NCBI GenBank assembly: GCA_963798795.1
Contig: CAWCUZ010000001.1
Span: 744,001 to 808,000, forward strand
DNA length: 64,000 nt
Origin: CAWCUZ01 sp963798795
GTDB lineage: Bacteria; Acidobacteriota; Vicinamibacteria; Vicinamibacterales; SCN-69-37
Direction: 5' to 3'
Shown here: positions 54,291-62,600 of the stretch, piece after piece
How the letters are laid out: each line of letters starts with the position of its first letter
Numbering within the stretch: position 1 is the stretch's first letter
Position numbers and translations under genes: made by a program
Notes under the pieces: model-generated
Seen by the model: the letters and a program-made list of their open reading frames with translations, nothing else
Databases searched by the model: none
What the model was told of the DNA's origin: nothing

Positions 54291-55292
54291 TCAGCCGGCG
54301 ACGTCGCCGCGTCCCGCCCGTTCGAGCGCGCGCTCGAGACCGGCGATGACGCCCTGGCGCGCCAGCCGGACCGTGAGCGCAATGCCGCTCTCCACCGCGC
54401 GTTCCGAGGAGCGCCCGTGCCCGACCATGGCGAGGCCCGTCAGCCCGAGGAGCGGCGCCGCGCCGTGCTCGGCGTAGTCGACCTTGTCGCGCAGCCGCGC
54501 AAACGTCTCGCGGGCCGCCGAGCCGGGCGGCGTGGTGGCGGCGACGAGGTCGTCGAGCAGGTCAATCAACCCTTCGCCGACCTTCAGAGCGATGTTGCCG
54601 GTGAACCCGTCCGACACGATGACGTCCGCCCGGCCCGTGAACAGCTCCCGCGCTTCGACGTTGCCGACAAACGTGAGCGCCGCGCCGTGGAGCCGTGCGT
54701 GCGTTTCGCGGACGAGGTCCGTTCCCTTGCCGACCTCTTCCCCAGTCGATAGCAGGCCCACGCGCGGATCGGCAAGTCCCAGCACGGCCCGCGCGTAGGC
54801 GCTGCCCATGAAGGCGAACTGAACGAGGTGCTCGGGGCGGCAGGCGGGGTTGGCACCCGCGTCGAGCAGCACGGCGACTCCCGTTCGGGTCGGCACGGTC
54901 ACCGCAAGAGCGGGGCGATCGACGCCGGGCAGCAGGCCGAGGCTGGAGTGCGCGGCAATCAGCGTGGCTCCGGTGTGTCCGGCGCTGAACAGCGCGTCGG
55001 CCCGGCCGGCGGCGACCAGCTCGGCCGCCACGCGCACCGATGCCCGCGGCTTGCGGCGCAGTGCAGCGACGGGCGCCTCGGTCATCCCAATCACATCCGG
55101 CGCCTCGACAATCTCGAACCCGGACGCCGGGCGCTCCGGCTGCCGCGCGAGCGCGGCTTCGATCGCCGGTGGCTGCCCGACGAGCAGCAGGCGCACGCCG
55201 CCAGCCGCGCCGGCACGGACAGCGCCGGCCACGACGACATCGGGCGCCAAGTCGCCGCCCATGGCGTCCACGGCAACCCTGATGTTGCGCAT
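54291..55292 (-). CDS. plsX: Phosphate acyltransferase PlsX
   Basis: Converts acyl-ACP to acyl-phosphate, first committed step of the PlsX/PlsY phospholipid route. 333 residues. RVAVDAMGGDLAPDVVVAGA, DALFSAGHTGATLIAAH, LLDAGANPACRPEHLVQFA, LLSTGEEVGKGTDLVRE and VSDGFTGNIALKVGEG are family signatures. It stands between rpmF and fabG in the common yceD-rpmF-plsX-fab order, here interrupted by a plus-strand gene. Confidence 0.96.
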   Translation of the reverse strand: MRNIRVAVDAMGGDLAPDVVVAGAVRAGAAGGVRLLLVGQPPAIEAALARQPERPASGFEIVEAPDVIGMTEAPVAALRRKPRASVRVAAELVAAGRADALFSAGHTGATLIAAHSSLGLLPGVDRPALAVTVPTRTGVAVLLDAGANPACRPEHLVQFAFMGSAYARAVLGLADPRVGLLSTGEEVGKGTDLVRETHARLHGAALTFVGNVEARELFTGRADVIVSDGFTGNIALKVGEGLIDLLDDLVAATTPPGSAARETFARLRDKVDYAEHGAAPLLGLTGLAMVGHGRSSERAVESGIALTVRLARQGVIAGLERALERAGRGDVAG

Positions 55293-55313
55293 CAGCGGCC
55301 CCGAGACGGCCGG

Positions 55314-55496
55314 CTATTCGTCGGCGACGGCTCTCGCCTGGCGTCCGCGGTAGTAGCCGCAGTTCGGGCAGACGCGATGCGGCAGCTTGAGCTCATGACA
55401 TTGCGGGCACTCGCTCGTCCCCGGCGGCTTGAGGGCGTCGTGCGTCCGGCGCTTCGCGGTTCGGCTCTTGGAGTGACGGCGTTTGGGATTCGGCAT
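55314..55496 (-). CDS. rpmF: 50S ribosomal protein L32
   Basis: 60 residues, basic start MPNPKRRHSKSRTAKRRTHD and a four-cysteine zinc site (CPQCHELKLPHRVCPNCGYY). It precedes plsX by 21 bases. Degenerate repeats begin a few bases upstream of its start codon and separate it from yceD, so it may not share the yceD transcript. Confidence 0.96.
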   Translation of the reverse strand: MPNPKRRHSKSRTAKRRTHDALKPPGTSECPQCHELKLPHRVCPNCGYYRGRQARAVADE

Positions 55497-55500
55497 GATG

Positions 55501-55608
55501 CGATTCGGGAATCAATGATTCGGTGATTCGGGATTCGGAGGTCTTCTGTCTTCTGCCTTCTGCCTTCTGCCTTCTGCCTTCTGTTTTCTGTCTTCTGTTT
55601 TCTGTCTT
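55501..55608. repeat. Composite repeat between yceD and rpmF
   Basis: From 55501 to about 55535 there are GATTCGGG/AATCA words like those at 44274; from 55540 to 55608 there are CTGCCTT, CTGTCTT and CTGTTTT heptamers (about nine). The array ends at the base before the yceD TAG stop. Two repeat families seen separately elsewhere are joined here. Confidence 0.9.
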
Positions 55609-56125
55609 CTAATTCCCCAGTTTGCGCAGCCCTTCGAGCCTGGGGTCGACCCAGGTGCTCTCGCAGGAGCAGGTCTCGCGGTTGTGGTTGGCGCCGCAGA
55701 CGGGGCACAGGCCCTGACAGTCCTCCCTGCACAGCGGCTTCATCGGCAGAGCCAGATAGAACTGCTCGCGGATGAGGGCGCCGAGGTCGATCACGTCGTC
55801 GCGATAGTAGGACACGCCGAGGTCCTCGTCCCCGACCTCCTGCTCGGCGTCGCCGGTATTGGCCGAAACCGGGAGGAACAGGAGATCGAACCCGGCGTCG
55901 ACCGGGACCGTGAACGGCTCCAGGCAGCGGCTGCAGACGCACTCGAGCGTCGCCTTCACGCGGCCGGTCAGCCGGACCTTGTGCTCGTCCTTTCGGGCGT
56001 CAGCCGAGAACTCCACCGGCGAGACCAGGCGAAAGTCCTCGCCCTCGAGGGCGAAGGCCGAGGCCTCGTCGCGGCGGTCGAGATGTTCGGTGCCGGACCG
56101 GAGGTAGCTGAGAATCGAGCAGCAT
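55609..56125 (-). CDS. yceD: DUF177 (YceD) family protein, frame interrupted at start
   Basis: About 172 residues. DUF177 proteins precede rpmF in most bacteria and are needed for normal 23S rRNA accumulation where studied. Conserved cysteine pairs are seen in ECVCSRCLEPFTVPVD and a C-terminal zinc-like cluster (CREDCQGLCPVCGANHNRET). The open frame has no sensible start; ATG 56125 encodes MLLD, and removing one T near 56112 joins it to LSYLRSGTEHLDRRD, the usual N-terminus. Its TAG adjoins a repeat array. Confidence 0.85.
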
Positions 56126-56135
56126 GATGGAACCG

Positions 56136-56151
56136 CCCCGGGCGACCGGGG
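56136..56151 (-). other. GC hairpin in the dgt-yceD gap
   Basis: CCCCGG-GCGA-CCGGGG, 6-bp stem, ten bases upstream of the yceD ATG. On the transcribed strand it follows the dgt stop by 23 bases. It could be a weak terminator for dgt or a leader hairpin for yceD. Confidence 0.4.
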
Positions 56152-56174
56152 CAAAACAGTGATGTTATCAGGGT

Positions 56175-57212
56175 TCAGATGCTCCAGGACCGGGGGACGA
56201 ACAGCTCCTCGAACAGGGCCACGGCATAGCGATCGGTCATCCCGGCCAGGAAATCGCGCGCCGCGGCGTCGAGCCCCTCCTGGTCGATGGTGTCCCGGTC
56301 CAGGTCCTCGTCCGGACGGGCGCGCAGCTTCTCCCACAACCCGCCCAGCACGCCGGACGCCTTCTCGAACTCGGCCGTTGCGCGCGGGTTCTCGTAGACC
56401 GCCTCGAACAGGAAGCCGCGGAGGTCGAGCGTGGCGGCCAGGATCGGCTCGCTCATGCGCACTTCACTGAGGCCGCCGGCGAGCGTGCAGGTGACGACGT
56501 CGGTCACCATCGTGTTGATGCGCTGCGACGACGACCGCCCGAGCCGACCTGCCGGCCCGGCCGGCAGCGCCGCCTCGTCCAGGATCCCGGCCCGGATCGC
56601 GTCGTCGATGTCGTGATTCACGTAGGCGATGATATCCGCGACGCGCGCAATCTGCCCTTCGATCGTGCTGGCCCGATGCTCGGGCGGTGCCCCGACCGGC
56701 AGGCCGTGCTTGCCTTTCGAATGGCGCGCGATCCCGTCGCGGACCTCCCAGGTCAGGTTGAGCCCGCGCCGGTTGTTCTCGAGCACGTCCACGATGCGCA
56801 GGCTCTGCTCGTAGTGGCTGAAGCCGCCGGGCACGAGCTGGTCGATGACGCGCTCGCCCGCGTGGCCGAACGGCGGATGTCCGAGGTCGTGGCCCAGCGC
56901 GATCGCCTCGGTCAGCTCTTCGTGCAGCCGCAGCACCTTGGCAATGCTCCGCGCGATCTGCGAGACCTCCAGCGTGTGCGTGAGACGCGTCCGGTAGTGG
57001 TCGCGCGCAGGCGCAAAGAATACCTGCGTCTTGTGCTTGAGCCGCCGGAATGCCTTCGAGTGGATGATCCGATCGCGGTCGCGCTGGAAGACCGGCCGGA
57101 TCGGGTCGGGCGGTTCGGGATGGAGCCGGCCGCGGCTGTCGGCGCTGTGTGCCGCCTCGGGCGCCAGAAACTGCCGCTCGCGACCCTCGAGATCCTCACG
57201 GATGGACGACAC
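56175..57212 (-). CDS. dgt: dGTPase-like HD-domain triphosphohydrolase
   Basis: Hydrolyses deoxynucleoside triphosphates to nucleoside and triphosphate. About 345 residues, the short deoxyguanosinetriphosphate triphosphohydrolase-like type. HD motif residues in YRTRLTHTLEVSQIARSIA, ALGHDLGHPPFGHAGERVID and YVNHDIDDAIRAG; the N-terminal FRRLKHKTQVFF is also typical. GTG 57212 (VSSIREDLEGRE) is chosen, since TAGACT stands nine bases before it; a start up to 57263 is possible. Confidence 0.88.
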   Translation of the reverse strand: MSSIREDLEGRERQFLAPEAAHSADSRGRLHPEPPDPIRPVFQRDRDRIIHSKAFRRLKHKTQVFFAPARDHYRTRLTHTLEVSQIARSIAKVLRLHEELTEAIALGHDLGHPPFGHAGERVIDQLVPGGFSHYEQSLRIVDVLENNRRGLNLTWEVRDGIARHSKGKHGLPVGAPPEHRASTIEGQIARVADIIAYVNHDIDDAIRAGILDEAALPAGPAGRLGRSSSQRINTMVTDVVTCTLAGGLSEVRMSEPILAATLDLRGFLFEAVYENPRATAEFEKASGVLGGLWEKLRARPDEDLDRDTIDQEGLDAAARDFLAGMTDRYAVALFEELFVPRSWSI

Positions 57213-57284
57213 GACGTGCCAGTCTATCGCAGGCACTGCACCATGCCTCGTGTCACAGACCACGCGGATGGGGCTTCGACGCCG

Positions 57285-58457
57285 CTACGTCCCCTGCGTG
57301 ATCAGCGGCAGGAAGCTCGCGCCCCGATCCAGCTTCGGAATCCCCAGCGCCTCCGCCACCGTCTGGCCCAGATCGGCGAACGTATGGCGCGTGCCGATGT
57401 CGGCGCCGCTACGCACCCGCGCGCCGGTGGCCAGCACCGGCACGAATTCGCGCGAATGATCCGTCGACGGTGTCGTGGGATCGTTGCCGTGGTCGGCGGT
57501 GACGACCAGCAGGTCCCCGGCCTGGAGGCGCGGCAGCAGCGCGGCCAGCCGTGCGTCGAACCGCTCCAGGTTCGCGGCGTAGCCGCGCACGTCATTCCTG
57601 TGGCCGTAGAGGGTGTCGAAATCCACGAGGTTCATGAACAGGAGCCCTTCGCTCGTGCGCGGCAGCTCCGCCACGAGCCGGTCCATCCCGTGATCGTCCG
57701 AGTCGGTATGGTGCGATGCCGTCAGTCCGCGCCCGGCGAACAGATCGCCGATCTTCCCGATGCCGACGACCGGCCGCCCGGCCCGGACGAGCCGATCGAG
57801 GAGCGTCTCGCCCCGCGGCGGAAGCGCGAAATCGCGGCGATTCGCCGTGCGCCTGAAGGCGCCCGGCTCGCCCACGAACGGCCGCGCGATGACGCGCCCG
57901 ATGCCGCGCCCCTCGGCCGCCAGGCTGAACGCCGCGTCGCAGATGCGGTAGAGCTCGTCGACCGGAATGACGCCCTCGTGCGCCGCGATCTGAAACACGG
58001 AGTCGGCCGACGTATAGACGATGGGCGATCCCGTGCGCAGGTGCTCCGGGCCGAGATCCTCGATGATGACCGTCCCCGACGCGACGCAGTTGCCCAGCGT
58101 CCGCCGGCCGATTCGCCGCTCGACCGCGTCGATGAGGTCGGGCGGAAAGCCGTGCGGAAACGTGGGGAACGGCCGGTCCAGCACCAGGCCCGCCATCTCC
58201 CAGTGCCCGGTGACCGAGTCCTTGCCGGGCGACGCCTCGGCCATCCGGCCGAACGCGCCTTCCGGGACAGGCGCCTCCCCGCCGATGTCGACGACCCGTC
58301 CGAGACCGAGCCGCCGGAGCGTCGGGACCTGGAGCGGCACGCGCCGGTGGAGGTTGCCGAGCGTGTTGCTGCCCTGATCGCCGTACGCCGCCGCGTCGGG
58401 CAGTTCGCCGACGCCGACCGAGTCCATGACGATGAGGATGACGCGGCGGATGCGCAT
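57285..58457 (-). CDS. deoB: Phosphopentomutase
   Basis: Interconverts ribose-1- and ribose-5-phosphate (and deoxy forms) in nucleoside salvage. 390 residues, alkaline-phosphatase fold. Metal-site segments: LIVMDSVGVGELPDAAAYGD with the conserved GSNTLGN, SPGKDSVTGHWEMAG, NLVDFDTLYGHRNDV, and VTADHGNDPTTPSTDHSRE. Located just after miaA in the same direction (24-base gap). Confidence 0.95.
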   Translation of the reverse strand: MRIRRVILIVMDSVGVGELPDAAAYGDQGSNTLGNLHRRVPLQVPTLRRLGLGRVVDIGGEAPVPEGAFGRMAEASPGKDSVTGHWEMAGLVLDRPFPTFPHGFPPDLIDAVERRIGRRTLGNCVASGTVIIEDLGPEHLRTGSPIVYTSADSVFQIAAHEGVIPVDELYRICDAAFSLAAEGRGIGRVIARPFVGEPGAFRRTANRRDFALPPRGETLLDRLVRAGRPVVGIGKIGDLFAGRGLTASHHTDSDDHGMDRLVAELPRTSEGLLFMNLVDFDTLYGHRNDVRGYAANLERFDARLAALLPRLQAGDLLVVTADHGNDPTTPSTDHSREFVPVLATGARVRSGADIGTRHTFADLGQTVAEALGIPKLDRGASFLPLITQGT

Positions 58458-58481
58458 GGCCGAAGGCGGCGGCGGTCTCCT

Positions 58482-59435
58482 TCACTGATGATTGAACGAC
58501 CCGGCCGGGCTGGCAACCAGGAACTCGCGGACCAGATCCCGCGCGCGGGCGCGCACCGGTTCGGATTCGCCCCCGCCCTCGAGCCAGACGACGCCGGGCT
58601 CAGTGCGGAACCAGATCATCTGGCGGCGCGCGTAGCGCATGTTCTCGCGCACGATCAGCTCGCGCGTGTCGGCCTCGCCGCGCCGGCCCTCGAGCATCTC
58701 CACCACCTGCCGGTAGACGAGGCCGGACAACGCGTGGGCGGTTCGCGGCACCCCGGCATCCAGCAGCCGCGCCACCTCGGCCACGACGCCGCGCGCGAAC
58801 TGCGCCTCGACGCGCGCCGCCACCCGTTCGCGCAACACGGTTCGAGCCAGCGTGAGGCCGAGGGTGAGCCCACGCCATCCGGCGATCGGCGACCTGGTCT
58901 CGTCGAAGTGGTCCGTCAGCGGGCGGCCCGTCTTGAGGTACACCTCGAGCGCGCGGACGAGCCGCTTGCGGTCCCGCGGCTGGATGCGGCGGGCCGACTC
59001 CGGATCGACGCGGCTGAGCCACCGCCACAGGGCCTCGACCCCACGGCGCACGGCGACGCGATCGAGCCGGCGCCGGAGGTCCTCGTCGCGCGCCGGACCC
59101 GGAAACAGTCCGCGCACCAGCGCACGGACGTAGAATCCCGTCCCCCCCACGAGGACCGGCACATGTCCGCGCGCCGCGATGGCCTCGAAGGTCGCGGCGG
59201 CGTCGCCCGCGAACCGGGCGGCGGAATACACCTCGGCCGGCTCCGCCAGGTCCAGCAGATGGTGCGGCACGCGGCGCCGGTCGTCATCCGATGGCTTGTC
59301 GGTGCCGATGTCGATCCCGCGATACACGGCGGTCGAATCGCAGGACACGACCTCGCCGCCGAACGTCTCCGCCAGGTGCACGCCCAGCGCGCTCTTGCCG
59401 GTCGCGGTCGGCCCGACCACCGCCACGAATCTCAT
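58482..59435 (-). CDS. miaA: tRNA dimethylallyltransferase
   Basis: Adds dimethylallyl to A37 of tRNAs reading U-initial codons. 317 residues. P-loop VVGPTATGKSALGVHLAE, catalytic Asp in EVVSCDSTAVYRGIDIGTDK, GGTGFYVRALVRGLFPG, and QPRDRKRLVRALEVY; the C-terminal RRQMIWFR is also typical. It begins four bases after the stop of the TonB-like gene, so they are probably cotranscribed. Confidence 0.95.
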   Translation of the reverse strand: MRFVAVVGPTATGKSALGVHLAETFGGEVVSCDSTAVYRGIDIGTDKPSDDDRRRVPHHLLDLAEPAEVYSAARFAGDAAATFEAIAARGHVPVLVGGTGFYVRALVRGLFPGPARDEDLRRRLDRVAVRRGVEALWRWLSRVDPESARRIQPRDRKRLVRALEVYLKTGRPLTDHFDETRSPIAGWRGLTLGLTLARTVLRERVAARVEAQFARGVVAEVARLLDAGVPRTAHALSGLVYRQVVEMLEGRRGEADTRELIVRENMRYARRQMIWFRTEPGVVWLEGGGESEPVRARARDLVREFLVASPAGSFNHQ

Positions 59436-59439
59436 CGCG

Positions 59440-60345
59440 TCAGCGGCCGCCGCCCTCGTTGTAGTGGAACGTGACCGTGAAAAACGCGCTCGGCGCCGGG
59501 TACTCCGGCGGCAGCGCCATCGTCGGGTTCGACAGCTTGAGGGCGCTGAATGCGGCCGTGTTGAACGAGTCGGTGGTGGACGGCTGCACGACGCGGATGT
59601 CGCGGAGCGTGCCGTCCTTGTCGACGTAGAACTGCAGGACGACGTGCCCCTTGAAGGCCATGGCCGCGTACGGGATGAACCAGTTGCGCTTCACCTGCGC
59701 GACGAAGCGGCGGATCCACGGCCCGAACTCGACCCCCTTCGAGTCGAACTGGATGTCCGGATCCCGGTCCGTCGCGCCGCCGTTCGGATTCTGGTAGTTC
59801 TGATCCTGCAGCACCCGCTGCAGCGTCCGCAGCGCGTCGCTCAACCCGCCGCCGGTTGGCGTCGGATCGGGAATCGGAATCGACGGCGCGAGCTTGGCCG
59901 GCACGCTGGTCTCGGGCGTGGGCCGCGGCGGATCCGGGGTCGGCGGCGACGGCGGCGCGTCGCGCTTCGAGCCGGCCGGATCTTCGGGCTGCGCCCGCAC
60001 GATCTTCTCGGACGTGTCGCCGCGCGACCGCGGCGACGGATTGTCGGGCGCCGGCACGCGTTCGGGCGCGTGACTCCGGCGATCCCGATCGGACAGATCG
60101 GCCTGCGGCTTTGGCGGCGCGGTGCGATCGTTCAGCGGCTCGATCTGCACGAACCGGACGACCGGCTCGTTGGGTGGCGGAACCGGCACCGGCGCGGCCT
60201 GGAACCAGCCGAGCCGCGGCATCAGGAGCAGCGCGATGACGAGCACCGCGTGCGCCAGGAGCGACAGCAGAACGCCTTCGCGGACCGAAATCGCACGCGG
60301 CACTCGCGGCGTCTCGGGACGATAGTCCTCGAAATCCAGGTACAT
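59440..60345 (-). CDS. TonB-like energy-transducer protein
   Basis: 301 residues: cytoplasmic start, one transmembrane anchor (about 24-46, SLLAHAVLVIALLLMP), a long Pro-rich periplasmic spacer (about 50-165) and a C-terminal TonB/TolA-type domain (VKRNWFIPYAAMAFKGHVVL, FYVDKDGTLRDIRVVQPS). It would couple the inner-membrane proton gradient to outer-membrane transporters, although no ExbBD or receptor is in the window. A TATACT promoter lies just upstream. Confidence 0.82.
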   Translation of the reverse strand: MYLDFEDYRPETPRVPRAISVREGVLLSLLAHAVLVIALLLMPRLGWFQAAPVPVPPPNEPVVRFVQIEPLNDRTAPPKPQADLSDRDRRSHAPERVPAPDNPSPRSRGDTSEKIVRAQPEDPAGSKRDAPPSPPTPDPPRPTPETSVPAKLAPSIPIPDPTPTGGGLSDALRTLQRVLQDQNYQNPNGGATDRDPDIQFDSKGVEFGPWIRRFVAQVKRNWFIPYAAMAFKGHVVLQFYVDKDGTLRDIRVVQPSTTDSFNTAAFSALKLSNPTMALPPEYPAPSAFFTVTFHYNEGGGR

Positions 60346-60359
60346 CGGACCGTGATCGC

Positions 60360-60365
60360 AGTATA
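60360..60365 (-). promoter_or_regulatory. -10 element of the TonB-like gene
   Basis: Minus-strand TATACT in the context GCTATACTGCG, 14 bases before the ATG at 60345. Third copy of this promoter core in the window. Confidence 0.55.
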
Positions 60366-60383
60366 GCGGACGGGTATCGGGCC

Positions 60384-61100
60384 CTACGGCCTCTGCGCCG
60401 TGTACAGGTAGACGACGCCGAACGTCAGAGGGACGTAGCGGACGTCGCTGAAGCCGGCGCGCGCGAGCAGGGCGGCGAAATCGGCGGGCGCCGGGAACCG
60501 CGCCACCGACGCCGGCAGGTAGTCATAGGCGTCGCGATGGCGCGACAGCCGCCGTCCGATCGCAGGCAGGACCCGGCGGAAGTACCAGCCGTAAAGCTGC
60601 CGCAGGACGGGCAGTTGCGGCGAGCCGAACTCGAGAATCGCCAGCCGGCCGCCAGGGCGCAGCACGCGCCGGCACTCCCCGGCGGCCGCCGCCGGGTCGA
60701 CGACGTTGCGAATTCCGAACGCGATCGTCGCGGCGCCCGCCTGCCCGTCCGCCATGGGCAGCCGCATGGCATCGCCGCGCACCAGCCGCACGCGATCGGC
60801 GAGTCCGCTGTGGACGATCTTCCCGCGGCCCAGCCGCAGCATCTCGCCCGCGAAGTCGACGCCGACCACCTGCCAGGCGTCCGGCCGGATCCGGGCAGCC
60901 TCGATGGCCAGATCGGCCGTGCCGGTGCAGACGTCCACCAGCCAGCCGCCGTGCGCCGCACCGATCGCCCGGATCGCCCGGCGCCGCCAGCGCCGGTCCA
61001 TCCCGGCGCTCAACAGATGGTTCAGCGTGTCGTACCGGATCGCGATCGCGTCGAACATGGAGGCGATGCGCGCGGGCTCCTTCGACGTGGAGACGGTCAC
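60384..61100 (-). CDS. menG: Demethylmenaquinone/ubiquinone C-methyltransferase (MenG/UbiE)
   Basis: SAM-dependent methylation of demethylmenaquinone, last step of menaquinone synthesis. About 238 residues. Family signatures: FDAIAIRYDTLNHLLSAGMD, DVCTGTADLAIEAARI (SAM motif I), GDAMRLPMADGQAGAATIAF, FGIRNVVD and the YDYLPASVARFP ending region. GTG 61100 overlaps the ubiX stop (GTGA), giving coupled translation. Confidence 0.92.
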   Translation of the reverse strand: MTVSTSKEPARIASMFDAIAIRYDTLNHLLSAGMDRRWRRRAIRAIGAAHGGWLVDVCTGTADLAIEAARIRPDAWQVVGVDFAGEMLRLGRGKIVHSGLADRVRLVRGDAMRLPMADGQAGAATIAFGIRNVVDPAAAAGECRRVLRPGGRLAILEFGSPQLPVLRQLYGWYFRRVLPAIGRRLSRHRDAYDYLPASVARFPAPADFAALLARAGFSDVRYVPLTFGVVYLYTAQRP

Positions 61101-61717
61101 TCGCCCTTCCAGGGCGGAAAGAGGTGCTGCTCGAAGCCGAGCGCATTGAGGATCTTGCCGGCGAGGAACGCCGCGAGGTCGTCGAGGGTCTTCGGCTGCT
61201 GATAGAACGCCGGCATGGCCGGCAGGACCATCGCACCGGCCTCGGCGCACGCGACCAGGTTGCGCAGCTCGGGCAGGCTCATCGGCGTCTCACGCGGCAC
61301 CAGCACCAGCCGCCGCCGTTCCTTGAGCATGACGTCAGCGGCGCGTTCGATCAGATTGCGCGAGAGACCGTGGGCCACGCCCGCCAGCGTCTTCATCGAG
61401 CACGGCACGACCACCATCGCCTCGCACCGATGGCTGCCGCTCGCGAGCGCCGCGCCGAGATCGCGGTTGCTGCGGACGACGAACTCCCCGCGCCGGATGC
61501 CCTCGCCGTAGCGCTCGGCCAGCAGATCGCCGAGCCGCTCCACCTTGGCGTCGGGTCCCAGTTCATCGACGAGCAGCCGCCGGCCGTATTCGCTGACGAC
61601 GATCTCGAGCCGGCAGCCGGCCTCGAGCAGCGCCGCGATCGTCCGAACGGCGTAGATCGCGCCGCTGGCGCCGGTCACCCCCACCGCAATCGAGCGGCGC
61701 CGAACGGCGTCAGCCAT
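61097..61717 (-). CDS. ubiX: Flavin prenyltransferase, UbiX/Pad family
   Basis: Makes prenylated FMN for a UbiD-type decarboxylase. 206 residues. FMN/phosphate-binding GVTGASGAIYAVRTIAALLE, MVVVPCSMKTLAGVAHGLSR, NLIERAADVMLKERRRLVLV and LVPRETPMSLPELRN are diagnostic. In this cluster it probably serves the UbiD-like step of the futalosine menaquinone route. It lies ten bases after the ubiA-like gene. Confidence 0.95.
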   Translation of the reverse strand: MADAVRRRSIAVGVTGASGAIYAVRTIAALLEAGCRLEIVVSEYGRRLLVDELGPDAKVERLGDLLAERYGEGIRRGEFVVRSNRDLGAALASGSHRCEAMVVVPCSMKTLAGVAHGLSRNLIERAADVMLKERRRLVLVPRETPMSLPELRNLVACAEAGAMVLPAMPAFYQQPKTLDDLAAFLAGKILNALGFEQHLFPPWKGE

Positions 61718-61726
61718 GGCGTGTGA

Positions 61727-62581
61727 TCAACTCCAGTAGATCGCGGCCGCGGTCGTGCCGAGATAGAGCAAGCCGACCCAGCCATTGAGATCGAATGCGT
61801 GCGCGACCTGCGACAGGTCGTCGGCCCGGACGAGCGACTGCTCGTAGGCCAGCAGGGCGGCAACGACCAGCACGCCGAGCGCGTACAGGCCGCCGAGCCC
61901 GGCCAGCACGCCCACGGCGGCGAGCGCGAGGACCGCCACCGCGTGCAGGGCGCGGGAGATCGCGAGTGCACGTGCGATGCCGAAGCGCACGGGAATGGAC
62001 CGCAGGCCCTCGCGGCGGTCGGCGTCGAGGTCCTGACAGGCGTAGAGCACGTCGAAGCCGGCCACCCACGCGCCGATCGCGAGCCCGAGCACCCACGGCT
62101 CGCCGGCGGCGCCGCCGCCGGCGGCAATCCACCCGCCCACCGGCGCGACGGCCATGGCGAGGCCGAGGAACGCCTGCGTATAGGAGGTGAAGCGCTTGGC
62201 GAGGGAATACCAGAACACGATGGCCAGCGCGACGGGCGATAGCACGAGGCAGGTCACACTGATTTCGGCGGCGAACCAGACGAAGGCGGCCGACGCCACG
62301 ACCACGAACGCGATTGCCTCGCCGCGACTCATGCGCCCCTGCGGCAGCTCGCGCATCGCGGTGCGCGGATTGCGCGCGTCGTATCCAGCGTCGACCAGCC
62401 GGTTGAACCCCATGGCCGCGCTGCGCGCCGCCACCATGCACAGCACGATCCACACCAGCCGCATGGGGACGAGGCCGACGCGATGGACGGCCAGCAGCGC
62501 GCCGACGAGCGCGAACGGCAGCGCAAAGACGGAATGCGAGACGCGAACGAATCGCGCGTAGGTCTGCAGGCGGGCGATCAT
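61727..62581 (-). CDS. UbiA-family prenyltransferase (menaquinone route, MqnP-like)
   Basis: Integral-membrane enzyme that attaches a polyprenyl chain to an aromatic acid. 284 residues with about eight transmembrane helices. The two Asp-rich motifs are AMGFNRLVDAGYDARNPRT (about 56-74, first motif modified at the Asn-Asp positions) and YACQDLDADRREG (about 180-192). The neighbourhood (menG, ubiX, NAHTHLE amidohydrolase) points to the futalosine pathway rather than ubiquinone. Confidence 0.88.
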   Translation of the reverse strand: MIARLQTYARFVRVSHSVFALPFALVGALLAVHRVGLVPMRLVWIVLCMVAARSAAMGFNRLVDAGYDARNPRTAMRELPQGRMSRGEAIAFVVVASAAFVWFAAEISVTCLVLSPVALAIVFWYSLAKRFTSYTQAFLGLAMAVAPVGGWIAAGGGAAGEPWVLGLAIGAWVAGFDVLYACQDLDADRREGLRSIPVRFGIARALAISRALHAVAVLALAAVGVLAGLGGLYALGVLVVAALLAYEQSLVRADDLSQVAHAFDLNGWVGLLYLGTTAAAIYWS

Positions 62582-62600
62582 GGGCCAGGGCGAAGGGACA

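Noticed and set aside
56613..59474. 953-codon plus-strand ORF across dgt, deoB and miaA
   Set aside because: It runs antisense over three well-supported genes and has the composition of a GC-rich shadow frame.
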